Below, in pieces: positions 19,201 through 28,900 of a DNA stretch of 64,000 nt. The stretch is taken from NCBI RefSeq assembly GCF_017798165.1, contig NZ_CP059068.1:1798001-1862000 (forward strand). The letters are read 5' to 3'. The number at the start of each line of letters is the position of its first letter. The first letter of the stretch is position 1. This DNA comes from Rhodoferax sp. AJA081-3. Lineage in GTDB: Bacteria; Pseudomonadota; Gammaproteobacteria; Burkholderiales; Burkholderiaceae_C. Below the pieces are notes generated by a model that was not told where the DNA came from, searched no databases, and saw only the letters and a list, made by a program, of their open reading frames with translations. The position numbers were made by a program, and so were the translations under genes.

Positions 19201-20995
19201 AACGCTCTTCCTCTTGCAGGCGCAGCACGCGGCGCTGCACCTTGCCAGTGGTGGTCATGGGCAGGGCGTCAACGAACTCAATCTCCTTGGGGTATTCATA
19301 CGGTGCCAGCAGACCTTTGACGTGGGTCTGCAGTTCCGCCACAAGATTTTCACGAAATTGGTCCCTAGCCCCCGTATCACTTGCATACTGCGCTACAAAA
19401 TCAGGAGCAATGACCACATACGCCTTGACCAGGGCGCCCCGTTCGGCGTCGGGCTTGGGCACCACCGCCGCGTTGGCCACAGCCGGGTGTTTGACCAGGC
19501 AGTTCTCGATCTCGCCCGGGCCTATGCGGTAGCCCGCGGCCTTGAACACGTCGTCGCTGCGGCCCTGGTACCACAGGTAACCGTCGGCATCGCGCACGGC
19601 CATGTCGCCGGTGCGGCACCAGTCACCGGTGAACTTGGCCTGGGTCGCCGCGTTATTTTTCCAGTAGCCCAGAAAGAAAATGGGGTCGGGCTGGCCATTC
19701 ACGTCAAAACGGTTCAGCGCAACGTCGCCCGGCACGCCCACGGGGCATTCGTTGCCCGCATCGTCTATCACCTGCACGCGGTGGCCGGGGTAGCCCATGC
19801 CCATGCTGCCAGGTTTGGACGGCCACAGCGCGTTGCAGTTGCCCACGATGTAGTTGATCTCGGTCTGGCCAAACATCTCGTTGGGTTTGACGCCCAACTG
19901 CTGCTCACAATAGGCAAACACGGCGTCGCCCACGGCCTCTCCCGCGCTCATGATGGCTTGCAGCTGCAGATGGAACTGCTGGCGCACGGTACGCTGCGGC
20001 GTGCCGGGAAAGGCCTTCATCATGGCCTTGAGCGCGGTGGGGAACAAAAAGGTGTGGGTGACGCCGCAGGCTTGCATCAGCTCCAGCGCAGCCTGGGGGC
20101 TGAAGCGCCCGCGGTACGCCACGATGGGGCGGCCAAAGTACAGCGTGGGCAAGAGTGCGTCCATCAACCCGCCCGTCCACGCCCAGTCCGCGGGGCTCCA
20201 GAACACGGCTTGCGAGGTCGACTCGGCGGCATTTGGGTCAAAGCCAAACCAGTTCTGGCTGGCCACAAAGCCCGGCAGGTTGCCGATGAGCGCCCGGTGC
20301 GCCAGCAGTGCACCCTTGGGATTGCCGGTGGTGCCGCTGGTGTAGATCAGGATGGCGGGGTCGTCGGCCAACGTATCCACCGGGGTGAAGTGGGTGCTGA
20401 ATTGGGCCAGCGCGTCGGCAAACTCACAATCTGCATGGCCTTGCACGGCATCCGGTGCGCCCACCCCCATAACGGTGCGCAATGTGGAGCAGTGTTTGCG
20501 GGCCAGTTGCAGGTCGGCCAGCGCGGTGCTGTCGGCAATGGCCAACACGGCCTCGCTGTCCTGCAGGCGGAACTCCAACGCGTCGGGCCCAAACAACAGC
20601 GAGAGCGGCATGGCCACCGCCCCCATTTGCAATACGGCCATGTAGGCCACCGCCGTTTCAAAACACTGGGGCATCACGATGGCCACGCGGTCACCGCGCT
20701 GCACGCCCTGGGCCACCAGCACGTTGGACAGGCGGTTGGCCTGCTCCTGCAGCAAGGCGTATGAGTAAAAAGTGCTATCAGCCCCCGTGGAATATGACTG
20801 TATAGCTATGTTTTCAGTAGCATCCGGCAAAGCAGCCCAGCGGGCACAGCACACCTGGGCAATATTGAAGTGTTGGGGCACGTCCCACGCAAAGCTGCCG
20901 TGTACACGGCTATAGGCCGGGGGCACGCCGCCCAAAGATGCAGAAATTTCCCGACTGGTGGTTTTGTATTTGTCGCTGTGCTGACTGACTGGCAT
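19181..20995 (-). CDS. AMP-forming acyl-CoA synthetase (acetyl/medium-chain type)
   Basis: Protein of 604 residues of the ANL superfamily that activates a carboxylic acid to acyl-AMP and then acyl-CoA. Core motifs are intact: A3 YTSGTTGNPKG (about 215-225), A5 FGQTEINYIVGN, A7 WCRTGD, A8 GRSDDVFKAAGYRIGPGEIE, and the C-terminal catalytic Lys in TTTGKVQRR. Substrate is probably acetate to medium chain but undetermined. GGAGG stands 6 bases before the ATG. Two copies of the dispersed repeat lie within the gene, in sense and in frame: STGADSTF near residues 57-75 and DTGARDQF near 530-547. Divergent from the alpha/beta hydrolase. Confidence 0.87.
   Translation of the reverse strand: MPVSQHSDKYKTTSREISASLGGVPPAYSRVHGSFAWDVPQHFNIAQVCCARWAALPDATENIAIQSYSTGADSTFYSYALLQEQANRLSNVLVAQGVQRGDRVAIVMPQCFETAVAYMAVLQMGAVAMPLSLLFGPDALEFRLQDSEAVLAIADSTALADLQLARKHCSTLRTVMGVGAPDAVQGHADCEFADALAQFSTHFTPVDTLADDPAILIYTSGTTGNPKGALLAHRALIGNLPGFVASQNWFGFDPNAAESTSQAVFWSPADWAWTGGLMDALLPTLYFGRPIVAYRGRFSPQAALELMQACGVTHTFLFPTALKAMMKAFPGTPQRTVRQQFHLQLQAIMSAGEAVGDAVFAYCEQQLGVKPNEMFGQTEINYIVGNCNALWPSKPGSMGMGYPGHRVQVIDDAGNECPVGVPGDVALNRFDVNGQPDPIFFLGYWKNNAATQAKFTGDWCRTGDMAVRDADGYLWYQGRSDDVFKAAGYRIGPGEIENCLVKHPAVANAAVVPKPDAERGALVKAYVVIAPDFVAQYASDTGARDQFRENLVAELQTHVKGLLAPYEYPKEIEFVDALPMTTTGKVQRRVLRLQEEERYAAARA
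19355..19403 (-). repeat. Dispersed repeat, copy 4 (inside acyl-CoA synthetase, 3' part)
   Basis: Minus-strand reading: TTTTGTAGCGCAGTATGC, then ATACGGGGGCTAGGGACCAATTT. Core conserved apart from three bases. Encodes DTGARDQF in the synthetase. Confidence 0.75.
20771..20826 (-). repeat. Dispersed repeat, copy 5 (inside acyl-CoA synthetase, 5' part)
   Basis: Minus-strand reading begins GATGCTACTGAAAACATAGC and continues to CCACGGGGGCTGATAGCAC, ending in TTTTT. The core is intact up to GGGGGCT and then diverges. Encodes STGADSTF. Confidence 0.75.
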
Positions 20996-21008
20996 CCACT
21001 GCCTCCGT

Positions 21009-21923
21009 ATGATTGATCAAATGTACCAAGTCAAAAGAAAATTCCGTAGCGAGTTTGTCCCTATACGCAATCTGCAGTACCACGTGCAAATTTGGGGCCA
21101 ACCCTCTCCCGACAAGACCCCGCTGGTCATGGTCCACGGCTGGATGGACGTGGCGGCCAGTTACCAGTTTGTGGTGGACGCCTTCAAAGACGACCACTAC
21201 ATCATTGCGCCAGACTGGCGCGGTTATGGCAAAACCCCGTCGGGGAACGTAGACAACTACTGGTTCCCCGACTACATGGCCGACCTGGACTTTCTGCTGG
21301 ACCACTATTCGCCCGACCAACCCGTCAACCTGGTCGGCCACAGCCTGGGCGGCAACGTGGTGATGCTGTACGGCGGTGTGCGCCCCGAGCGCATCCGCCG
21401 CCTGGTCAATCTGGAAGGTTTTGGCCTGCCCGCTACCACGCCCGACATGGCGCCCGGCCGTTATGCCAAGTGGATGGACGAGCTGAAAAAACTGCACCGC
21501 GGCGAAATGGACCTCAAAGCCTATGACGCCGTTAGCGGCGTGGCCCGCCGCCTGATGAAGACCAACCCCCGCCTGAGCCAGGACAAGGCCGACTGGCTGG
21601 CCCAACACTGGGCCGCCGAAAACGCCGAAGGCAAATGGACCATATTGGGCCAGCCTGCGCACAAGGTCATCAGCGCCCACCTGTACCAATCGGAAGAGGT
21701 GCTGGAGCTTTACCGGCGCCTGAGCATGCCGGTGCTGGCCGTGGAAGCGTCTGACAACAGCCTGGACTTGTGGTGGAAAGGCAAGTTCACGCTGGAGCAG
21801 TACCACGAGCGCATCAAGAATGTGCCGAATGTGGAGATCGGCTTCATACCCGATGCCGGCCACATGATGCACCACGACCAGCCGGAGGTTTTGGCGGGCT
21901 TGATCGAACGGTTTATCGCCTAG
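21009..21923 (+). CDS. Alpha/beta hydrolase
   Basis: Soluble hydrolase of 304 residues. Visible elements are the oxyanion-hole region MVHGWMDVAASY (about 38), PDWRGYGKT, the nucleophile elbow VGHSLGGNV (Ser about 113), an acid in the AVEASDNS region, and the catalytic His in DAGHMMHHDQPE near the C-terminus. The family covers esterases, lipases, dehalogenases and epoxide hydrolases; the WRGYGKTP start resembles haloalkane dehalogenase/epoxide-hydrolase-like members, but the substrate cannot be assigned. Its TAG overlaps the GTG of the patatin gene by one base, so the two are an operon with a lipid- or ester-related role. Confidence 0.82.
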   Translation: MIDQMYQVKRKFRSEFVPIRNLQYHVQIWGQPSPDKTPLVMVHGWMDVAASYQFVVDAFKDDHYIIAPDWRGYGKTPSGNVDNYWFPDYMADLDFLLDHYSPDQPVNLVGHSLGGNVVMLYGGVRPERIRRLVNLEGFGLPATTPDMAPGRYAKWMDELKKLHRGEMDLKAYDAVSGVARRLMKTNPRLSQDKADWLAQHWAAENAEGKWTILGQPAHKVISAHLYQSEEVLELYRRLSMPVLAVEASDNSLDLWWKGKFTLEQYHERIKNVPNVEIGFIPDAGHMMHHDQPEVLAGLIERFIA

Positions 21924-23017
21924 TGGCTGCACCCCTGGTCAACCTGGCCCTGCAGGGCGGTGGCTCCCACGGTGCCTTTACCTGGGGCGTGCTGGATGCG
22001 CTGCTGGACGACGGCCGCGTGGCGTTTGAAGGCATCAGCGGCACCAGCGCAGGTGCCATGAATGCAGTGGCCATGGCCCACGGGTTCGCCCAGGCGCAGG
22101 GCCAATCGGCGCTGGCCCAGCGCGAATCGGCACGTGCATCACTGGCCGCCTTCTGGGAGGGCATTGTGGACATGGGTGCGGTGTCGTCTTCCGTTGCCCA
22201 GGCCCAGCGCGCGCCGCTGGACATCCTGTTCGGCGGTTTTGGTGCACTTACTGGCAACCGCCAGTCGCCCAGCCAGTTACTCAGCGATGCGGTAACCAGC
22301 TTTTGGGCCAGCAGCGTGTCGCCCTACCAGAGCAACCCGCTGGACATCAACCCTCTGCTGCAATTTCTGCACAAGCAAATCGACTTTGAGCAACTGGCGG
22401 CATTCCAGGACCTGAAGCTGTTTGTAGTGGCAACCACCGTGACCACCGGCAAGGCGGAGGTGTTTTCCGGCAAGCGGCTCACGGCCAAGGCCGTCATGGC
22501 CTCAGCCTGCCTGCCCACCGTGTTCCAGGCGGTGGAAATCGACGGTCAGCACTACTGGGACGGCGGTTACGCCGGCAACCCGGCCATCCACCCGCTGATC
22601 TACCAGTGCGAAAGCCGCGACGTGGTGCTGGTGCAGATCAACCCCATACAGCGCGAGAAGCTGCCCACCACGGCCGCCGAGATCATGGACCGCATCAACG
22701 AAATCACGTTTAATGCCGCGCTGATGGCCGAAATGCGCGCCATAGATTTTGTCAAACGCCTGCTGATGCAGGGCAAGCTGGACCCCACGCGCTACAAAAA
22801 CGTGCTGATGCACCGCATCGACGGGGGCGAAATACTGGGTAGTTATCCCGCATCCACCAAATCCGCGACCGACGCCAAGCTGATCCACACCCTGCGCGAC
22901 CTGGGCCAGGCATGCGCCAAACGCTGGCTGGCCAGCCACTTTGCGTCGCTGGGCCATGCTTCAACGGTCAACATCGCGCGCGACTACTTGGACGATCTGC
23001 GCGTACCGGGGCGCTAA
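21923..23017 (+). CDS. Patatin-like phospholipase
   Basis: Protein of 364 residues with the Ser-Asp dyad of the patatin family: oxyanion loop LQGGGSHGAFTWG (about 8-20), nucleophile GTSAGAMNA (Ser about 42) and DGGYAGNP with the catalytic Asp (about 213). It should hydrolyse acyl esters of phospholipids or other lipids; no signal peptide. The frame is open further upstream inside the hydrolase gene, but the GTG at 21923 puts LVNLALQGGG at the normal family N-terminus and overlaps the previous stop by one base. Confidence 0.85.
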   Translation: MAAPLVNLALQGGGSHGAFTWGVLDALLDDGRVAFEGISGTSAGAMNAVAMAHGFAQAQGQSALAQRESARASLAAFWEGIVDMGAVSSSVAQAQRAPLDILFGGFGALTGNRQSPSQLLSDAVTSFWASSVSPYQSNPLDINPLLQFLHKQIDFEQLAAFQDLKLFVVATTVTTGKAEVFSGKRLTAKAVMASACLPTVFQAVEIDGQHYWDGGYAGNPAIHPLIYQCESRDVVLVQINPIQREKLPTTAAEIMDRINEITFNAALMAEMRAIDFVKRLLMQGKLDPTRYKNVLMHRIDGGEILGSYPASTKSATDAKLIHTLRDLGQACAKRWLASHFASLGHASTVNIARDYLDDLRVPGR

Positions 23018-23101
23018 ACCAAGCCTAATTGGCGCTCTTTAGCGATGTCCCACCTAAAATGCTGGGTTATTCCCCGAATTCACGCATAGGACAGCACCAT
23101 C

Positions 23102-24206
23102 ATGGAAGCAGAACGCATCAACCTCATCGGCACCCAACTCACGGACCTGAGCGCAAGGACCCAAGAGTTACGGGGGTATCTTTGACTACGATGTCAAAGC
23201 CGAACGCCTGCGCACCGTTGTTGCATCGCTAGAAGACCCCACCGTCTGGAACGACCCCAAACGTGCCCAGGAACTGGGCAAAGAGAAAAAAGCGCTGGAT
23301 GGCGTGGTGGTCACCATCACCGAGCTGGAAACTGAACTCAGCGACAACCTCGAACTGTTCGAGATGAGCAAGGAAGACGGCGACGAGGCCGGCCTGATGA
23401 CGATTGAGGGCGAGACTGCCAAGTTGGCCGCCATCATCGAAGGGCTGGAGTTCCGCCGCATGTTCAGCAACCAGGCCGATCCGCTGAACTGCTTTTTGGA
23501 CATCCAGGCCGGCGCAGGCGGCACCGAAGCCTGCGACTGGGCCAGCATGCTGCTGCGCCAGTACCTCAAGTACGCCGAGCGCAAGGGCTTCAAGACCACG
23601 ATTGAAGACGAAACCGCGGGTGACACCGCCGGTATCAAGGGCGCCACCATCAAGATCGAAGGCGAATACGCTTTTGGCCTGCTGCGCACCGAAACTGGCG
23701 TGCACCGCCTGGTGCGCAAGTCGCCGTTTGACTCGTCGGGCGGGCGCCACACCAGCTTTGCCAGCGTGTTCGTTTACCCCGAGATCGACGACTCCATCGA
23801 AATCGAAATCAACCCCAGCGATGTGCGCACCGACACCTTCCGCGCATCGGGCGCTGGTGGTCAGCACATCAACAAGACCGACTCGGCCGTGCGCCTGACC
23901 CACATCCCCACCGGCATCGTCGTGCAGTGCCAGGACGGACGCAGCCAGCACAGCAACCGCGACGTGGCCTGGAAGCGCCTGCGCAGTCGCTTGTATGACT
24001 TTGAGCTGCGCAAGCAGCAGGAAGCCCAGCAAAAGCTGGAAGACACCAAGACCGACGTGGGCTGGGGCCACCAGATCCGCTCGTACGTGCTGGACAACAG
24101 CCGCATTAAAGACCTGCGCACCAATGTCGAGGTATCTGCTACGCAGAAGGTTTTGGACGGCGATTTGGACGTCTTCATCGAAGCCTCCTTGAAACAAGGC
24201 GTCTAA
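23102..24206 (+). CDS. prfB: Peptide chain release factor 2 (programmed +1 frameshift)
   Basis: RF2 recognises UGA and UAA stop codons and triggers peptide release. The gene starts at ATG 23102, reads 27 codons to an in-frame TGA at 23183-23185, and must shift +1 to continue from 23184. The site has the canonical layout: a Shine-Dalgarno-like GGGGG, then TAT CTT TGA C. The product is about 367 residues, the usual length. The stop-recognition tripeptide SPF is in [10 protein letters not shown], and the catalytic GGQ is in [20 protein letters not shown] precedes the start. Low RF2 raises frameshifting, the known autoregulation. lysS, often next to prfB, is absent here; pepN follows. Confidence 0.96.
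23171..23185 (+). promoter_or_regulatory. prfB programmed frameshift site
   Basis: CGGGGGTATCTTTGA: a purine-rich internal ribosome-pausing element three bases before the CTT-TGA slip codon pair. The layout is the classical RF2 recoding site. Confidence 0.93.
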
Positions 24207-24240
24207 CGCTTTTTCACCACAAGAATTTCTGGAGAACCCC

Positions 24241-26949
24241 ATGCTGCAATTCCGAGATAACGAAGGCGCCCCCACCGTCATCAACCGGGCCGACTACACG
24301 GCGCCGGCCTACCGCATTGACACGGTAGAGCTGACCTTTGATCTGGACCCGGCCAAGACCCGTGTGCTGAACAAGATGACGCTGCGTCGCAACCCCGACG
24401 TGCCAGCCCAGGCGCTGAAGCTGGACGGCGAAGAGCTGAACCTGGCGCGTGTGCTGGTCAACGGCCAAGGCACATCCTTCAAGATGGATGGCGAGCGCCT
24501 GGTGCTGGAAAACCTGCCGGAGGGCAACGAACCCTTCCAGCTGGAAATCTTCACCACCTGCGCGCCGGTCAAGAACACCAAGCTGTCGGGCCTGTACACC
24601 AGCAACGATTCGTTCTTCACGCAGTGCGAGGCCGAGGGCTTTCGCCGCATCACCTACTTCCTGGACCGCCCGGATGTGATGGCCATGTACACGGTCACGC
24701 TGCGCGCCGACAAGGCCAAGTACCCTGTGTTGTTGAGCAACGGCAACCTGGTGGACAGCGGCACGTTGGAGGACGGCCGCCACTTCGCCAAGTGGGTTGA
24801 TCCGCACAAGAAACCGTGTTACCTGTTCGCGCTGGTAGCGGGCCAACTGGTGGCACGTGAACAGCGCATCACCTCCCGCGCGGGCAAGGACCACCTGCTG
24901 CAGGTCTTTGTGCGCCCCGGTGACCTGGACAAGACCGAACACGCGATGAATTCGCTGATGGCCTCCGTGGCCTGGGACGAAGCCCGCTTCGGCCTGCCGC
25001 TGGATCTGGAACGCTTCATGATCGTCGCCACGGCCGACTTCAACATGGGCGCCATGGAGAACAAGGGCCTGAACATCTTCAACTCCAAGTACGTGCTGGC
25101 CAACCAGGCCACCGCCACCGATGTGGACTTTGCCAACATCGAAAGTGTGGTCGGCCACGAATACTTCCACAACTGGACCGGCAACCGCATCACCTGCCGC
25201 GACTGGTTCCAGCTGAGCCTGAAAGAAGGCCTGACCGTGTTCCGCGACCAGGAATTCAGCCAGGACATGTGTTTTGAGCCCTCGGCACGCGCTGTCAAAC
25301 GCATCGAAGACGTGCGTGTGTTGCGCACCGCCCAGTTCCCCGAAGACGCAGGCCCCATGGCCCACCCGGTGCGCCCGGACAGCTACATCGAGATCAACAA
25401 CTTCTACACCGTCACCATCTACGAAAAGGGTGCCGAGGTGGTCCGCATGATGCAGACCCTGGTGGGCCGTGACGGTTTCGCCAAGGGTATGAAGTTGTAC
25501 TTTGAGCGTTTTGACGGCCAGGCCGTCACCTGTGACGACTTTGCACAGAGCATGGCCGATGCCAACCCGAGCTCCAGCCTGGCGCAGCTGCTGCCCCAGT
25601 TCAAGCTCTGGTACAGCCAGGCCGGCACACCCCGCCTGTCTGCCCGCGGCAGTTTTGATGCGGCTGCGCAGACCTACACGCTGCAGTTCACACAAAGCTG
25701 CGCCGCCACGGCCAACCAGGCCACCAAACAAGCCTTTGTAATCCCGGTGCTGCTGGGCCTGGTGGGCAGCAACAGTGGTGCGGCCTTGCCACTGACCGTG
25801 CAGGGCAGCAGCGACGCCGCCGCCGACAACCACCTGTTTGTGATGACCGGCGACACCGCCAGCATCACCTTCACCGGTGTGGCAGAAGAGCCCGTGCCCT
25901 CCATCCTGCGCGGTTTCTCCGCGCCTGTAGTGCTGGATTTTGACTACAGCGACGCCCAGTTGCTGACGCTCTTGGCCAACGACCCCGATCCATTCAACCG
26001 CTGGGAAGCCGGCCAACGCCTGGCCCTGCGCAGCGCTATCAATGCGATAGTGGATACATCAGCATCCACGGGGGCTAGCGTGCTAAATGACGCATACCTC
26101 TCGGCCATGCGCAGTGTGTTGCGCTCGCCCCAGCTGGACGCTGCGTTCAAGGAACTGGTGCTGACACTGCCGGGTGAAACCTATATCGCAGAGCAGTTGG
26201 ACGTGGTCGACCCCCAACGCATCCACGCCGTGCGTGAGGCCATGCGCCTGCAGATCGCCACCGGCCTGCAAGCGGACTGGGAATGGGCGTTTGATGCCCA
26301 CCAGGACAACGGTGCCTACAGCCCGGACGCTACCTCGGCCGGCCGCCGCGCACTGGCTGGCATGTCCCTGAGCTACCTGTGCCTGGCCGCCACCCAGAGT
26401 GGTGACGCGGTCTGGCCTGGCAAGGCGCTGCAGCGTTTCAAGGACGCTGGCAACATGACAGACCAGGCCAATGCGCTGCAGGCTCTGGTGACCAGCGGCC
26501 ACGCATTGGCTACACCGGCCCTGGCCCGCTTCCACGCCATGTTCAAGCACGAAGACCTGGTGCTGGACAAGTGGTTTGCACTGCAAGCCGGTGCGCCAGA
26601 CCGCGGTGGCAATGTGCTGCCCGCCGTGCGCCAGCTGATGACACACGCCGACTTCAACATCCGCAACCCCAACCGTGCGCGCAGCGTGATCTTTAGCTAC
26701 TGCAATGCCAACCCGGGCGGCTTCCACCGCGCGGATGCTGCGGGTTATGTGTACTGGGCCGAACGTGTCATCGAGCTGGACGGCATCAACCCCCAGGTCG
26801 CCGCCCGCCTGGCACGTGCGCTGGACCGCTGGAAACGCCTGGCCGAGCCCTACCGCAGCGCCGCCCGCGAAGCCCTGGCCCGCGTGGCTGCGAAGTCAGA
26901 CCTGAGCAACGATGTACGCGAGGTCATTGACCGCGCCCTGGCGGACTGA
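24241..26949 (+). CDS. pepN: Aminopeptidase N (M1 family)
   Basis: Zinc aminopeptidase of 902 residues that removes N-terminal residues from peptides in the cytosol. The exopeptidase motif GAMENKGLN (about 265) and zinc site [11 protein letters not shown] (306-316) with the downstream Glu ([10 protein letters not shown]) are intact. The protein is slightly longer than typical because residues about 599-617 are encoded by a dispersed repeat copy (STGASVL), placed just where the C-terminal helical domain begins. GGAGA lies upstream of the ATG; prfB ends 34 bp before. The call is secure. Confidence 0.95.
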   Translation: MLQFRDNEGAPTVINRADYTAPAYRIDTVELTFDLDPAKTRVLNKMTLRRNPDVPAQALKLDGEELNLARVLVNGQGTSFKMDGERLVLENLPEGNEPFQLEIFTTCAPVKNTKLSGLYTSNDSFFTQCEAEGFRRITYFLDRPDVMAMYTVTLRADKAKYPVLLSNGNLVDSGTLEDGRHFAKWVDPHKKPCYLFALVAGQLVAREQRITSRAGKDHLLQVFVRPGDLDKTEHAMNSLMASVAWDEARFGLPLDLERFMIVATADFNMGAMENKGLNIFNSKYVLANQATATDVDFANIESVVGHEYFHNWTGNRITCRDWFQLSLKEGLTVFRDQEFSQDMCFEPSARAVKRIEDVRVLRTAQFPEDAGPMAHPVRPDSYIEINNFYTVTIYEKGAEVVRMMQTLVGRDGFAKGMKLYFERFDGQAVTCDDFAQSMADANPSSSLAQLLPQFKLWYSQAGTPRLSARGSFDAAAQTYTLQFTQSCAATANQATKQAFVIPVLLGLVGSNSGAALPLTVQGSSDAAADNHLFVMTGDTASITFTGVAEEPVPSILRGFSAPVVLDFDYSDAQLLTLLANDPDPFNRWEAGQRLALRSAINAIVDTSASTGASVLNDAYLSAMRSVLRSPQLDAAFKELVLTLPGETYIAEQLDVVDPQRIHAVREAMRLQIATGLQADWEWAFDAHQDNGAYSPDATSAGRRALAGMSLSYLCLAATQSGDAVWPGKALQRFKDAGNMTDQANALQALVTSGHALATPALARFHAMFKHEDLVLDKWFALQAGAPDRGGNVLPAVRQLMTHADFNIRNPNRARSVIFSYCNANPGGFHRADAAGYVYWAERVIELDGINPQVAARLARALDRWKRLAEPYRSAAREALARVAAKSDLSNDVREVIDRALAD
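26034..26090 (+). repeat. Dispersed repeat, copy 6 (inside pepN)
   Basis: Perfect small hairpin GCTATCAATGCGATAG(T), spacer, then TCCACGGGGGCTAGCGTGCTAAATGAC. In sense with pepN and in frame. Confidence 0.85.
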
Positions 26950-26965
26950 TTTCACAAGGAACACT

Positions 26966-27970
26966 ATGGCATCCAAAATATCACTCACCCGCTACCTGGT
27001 TGAAGAACAACGCGTAGACGGCTCCATCCCCGCCCAACTGCGCCTGCTGCTGGAAGTGGTGGCCCGCTCCTGCAAGAGCATCAGCCATGCCGTCAACAAG
27101 GGCGCCTTGGGTGGTGTGCTGGGCACGGCCGAGAGCGAAAACATCCAAGGTGAAGTCCAGAAGAAACTGGACATCATCTCCAACGAAGTACTGATCGAAG
27201 CCAACGAATGGGGCGGCCACCTGGCAGCCATGGCATCGGAAGAAATGGAAGGCATCTACCTGGTGCCCAACCGCTACCCGCAGGGCGAATACCTGCTGCT
27301 GTTTGATCCCCTGGACGGCTCCAGCAACATCGATGTGAATGTGAGCATTGGCACCATCTTCAGCGTGCTCAAAAAGCCCGAAGGCGCGGGTGTCTCGGAG
27401 CAGGACTTTTTGCAGGCCGGCTGCAAGCAAGTGGCCGCTGGCTACTGCGTCTATGGCCCCCAAACCACGCTGGTGCTGACTGTGGGCAGCGGCGTAGCCA
27501 TGTTCACACTGGACCGCGAGCAAGGCTCGTTTGTGCTGACGCAAGAGAAGATGCGCATTCCCGAGGACACCAAGGAATTCGCGATCAACATGAGCAATAT
27601 GCGCCACTGGGACGCCCCGGTGAAGCGTTATATCGACGAGTGTTTGCAGGGCAAGGACGGCCCCCGCGGCAAGGATTTCAATATGCGCTGGATTGCCAGC
27701 ATGGTGACCGACGTGCACCGCATCCTGACCCGCGGCGGCATCTTCATGTACCCCTGGGACAAGCGTGAGCCCGAGAAGCCCGGCAAGCTGCGCCTGATGT
27801 ACGAGGCCAACCCCATGGCCTGGCTGGTTGAACAGGCGGGCGGCGCTGCCACCAACTGCAGGGAGCGCATTTTGGATATCGCGCCCGGCAAGTTGCACGA
27901 GCGTGTCAGCGTGTGCCTGGGTTCCAAGAATGAAGTGGAACGTGTGACCCGTTACCACGTGGAAGGCTGA
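26966..27970 (+). CDS. fbp: Fructose-1,6-bisphosphatase class 1
   Basis: Gluconeogenic phosphatase converting fructose 1,6-bisphosphate to fructose 6-phosphate; 334 residues, normal length. The metal-binding block [21 protein letters not shown] (about 113-133) and the sugar-phosphate-binding region near [10 protein letters not shown] are intact. A longer frame begins at 26912 within pepN, but ATG 26966 has AAGGA upstream and gives the standard family start [16 protein letters not shown]. It follows pepN by 16 bp and precedes a tRNA gene. Confidence 0.95.
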   Translation: MASKISLTRYLVEEQRVDGSIPAQLRLLLEVVARSCKSISHAVNKGALGGVLGTAESENIQGEVQKKLDIISNEVLIEANEWGGHLAAMASEEMEGIYLVPNRYPQGEYLLLFDPLDGSSNIDVNVSIGTIFSVLKKPEGAGVSEQDFLQAGCKQVAAGYCVYGPQTTLVLTVGSGVAMFTLDREQGSFVLTQEKMRIPEDTKEFAINMSNMRHWDAPVKRYIDECLQGKDGPRGKDFNMRWIASMVTDVHRILTRGGIFMYPWDKREPEKPGKLRLMYEANPMAWLVEQAGGAATNCRERILDIAPGKLHERVSVCLGSKNEVERVTRYHVEG

Positions 27971-27981
27971 GGCACCAACGG

Positions 27982-27987
27982 TATAAT
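27982..27987 (+). promoter_or_regulatory. -10 element of tRNA-Thr
   Basis: TATAAT lies 13 bases before the mature tRNA 5' end. No convincing -35 is visible, but consensus identity and spacing fit a tRNA promoter. Confidence 0.55.
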
Positions 27988-28000
27988 TTTTGACTGGTTA

Positions 28001-28076
28001 GCCGCTTTAGCTCAGTTGGTAGAGCAGCTCCTTCGTAAGGAGAAGGTCGACAGTTCGATTCCGTCAAGCGGCACCA
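28001..28076 (+). tRNA. tRNA-Thr (anticodon CGT)
   Basis: 73 nt plus encoded CCA. The acceptor stem GCCGCTT/AAGCGGC pairs fully, the D arm is GCTC/GAGC, and the anticodon loop TTCGTAA gives CGT, reading ACG (Thr). The T loop is TTCGATT. The T stem has one A-C mismatch (GACAG/CCGTC) and the anticodon stem a G-A pair at its base (27-43). The CCA end is encoded. Confidence 0.93.
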
Positions 28077-28084
28077 CAGTACAG

Positions 28085-28115
28085 AGCCCTGGTATTCATT
28101 TATCGGGGCCTTTTT
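28085..28115 (+). terminator. Probable terminator after tRNA-Thr
   Basis: A short GCCC/GGGC stem with an AT-rich loop is followed by CTTTTT. It is the only terminator-like signal between the tRNA and the PEP-CTERM gene. The stem is weak. Confidence 0.45.
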
Positions 28116-28220
28116 ATGTACGCAACGCACGGCCGCAAGCTGCTACTAGTCCATATGGACTATTGCCGCACCAGTGGGTGGCTGATAACGTCAGAATGTA
28201 TCTTCAGAACACCTTCGACC

Positions 28221-28877
28221 ATGAAAATCTCCCATTTCGCCCAGGCTGTTGCGGCCCTCACCTTCGTTTTCAGCGGTGCGGCCAATGCCACCATTCCATT
28301 GTCTGGTGAATACTCCGTTACTTCATTTGCCAGCGGCGTGGGTGCTAACACCTGGCAGTTTGACTACTCGGTGACAAATAACAACCAGGGCATGGGTGGA
28401 TTTACTGGTCTGGACGGCTTCACGATTTTCATTCCAGAATCGGCGACCGTCATTGACTCAACATCGCCAGCCCCATTTAATGGAGCGCCAGGCTTCTGGT
28501 CTGTCTCCATCGGCACCGGACTGGACCTTCAGGGCAATGGTTCGGCAAGTCTGTTTGCACCCGCCGGATTCAAGTCGTTTACCTGGTGGGGTAGCGACCC
28601 GTCTTCTGTCTATACCGTGGGATCCACTGCGGTGTTCAGCGTCACGCTGGGTAATGTCAGCGTCGGCAGCAACACCGTGGGCATCACCACCTACTTTGGC
28701 GGCTTGGTGCCAGCGCAGGAGCATACTCAAAACCAGTGGGGCAACTACTCCACCATCATTGGCAAATTCACATCCCCCGTATCTGCGGTACCTGAACCCG
28801 AAACCTACGCCATGATGCTGGCCGGCCTGGGACTGATCGGTGCCATTGCCCGCAGAAGGCAGCAGCGCAAAGCCTGA
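28221..28877 (+). CDS. PEP-CTERM sorting-domain protein
   Basis: Secreted protein of 218 residues. The signal peptide (about 1-24, ending SGAANA) is followed by a glycine- and serine-rich beta-type domain. The C-terminus is a typical PEP-CTERM tail: VPEPETYAMM, a hydrophobic helix (MLAGLGLIGAIA) and an RRRQQRK basic end. This signal is processed by an exosortase (EpsH/XrtA); no exosortase lies in the window. A longer frame starts at 28116 inside the tRNA leader, but the Met at 28221 begins the signal peptide. Function beyond surface or biofilm association is unknown. Confidence 0.85.
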   Translation: MKISHFAQAVAALTFVFSGAANATIPLSGEYSVTSFASGVGANTWQFDYSVTNNNQGMGGFTGLDGFTIFIPESATVIDSTSPAPFNGAPGFWSVSIGTGLDLQGNGSASLFAPAGFKSFTWWGSDPSSVYTVGSTAVFSVTLGNVSVGSNTVGITTYFGGLVPAQEHTQNQWGNYSTIIGKFTSPVSAVPEPETYAMMLAGLGLIGAIARRRQQRKA

Positions 28878-28900
28878 TACGGTTGACGCGTTGGCAGCAC

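Noticed and set aside
18581..20764. 727-codon plus-strand ORF antisense to the acyl-CoA synthetase and glycine-rich gene
   Set aside because: A shadow frame caused by high GC in the third codon positions; the minus-strand genes have full catalytic motifs.
24214..26016. 600-codon minus-strand ORF antisense to pepN
   Set aside because: Shadow of pepN, which has all M1 motifs; translation is Val/Gln/His-rich without domain structure.
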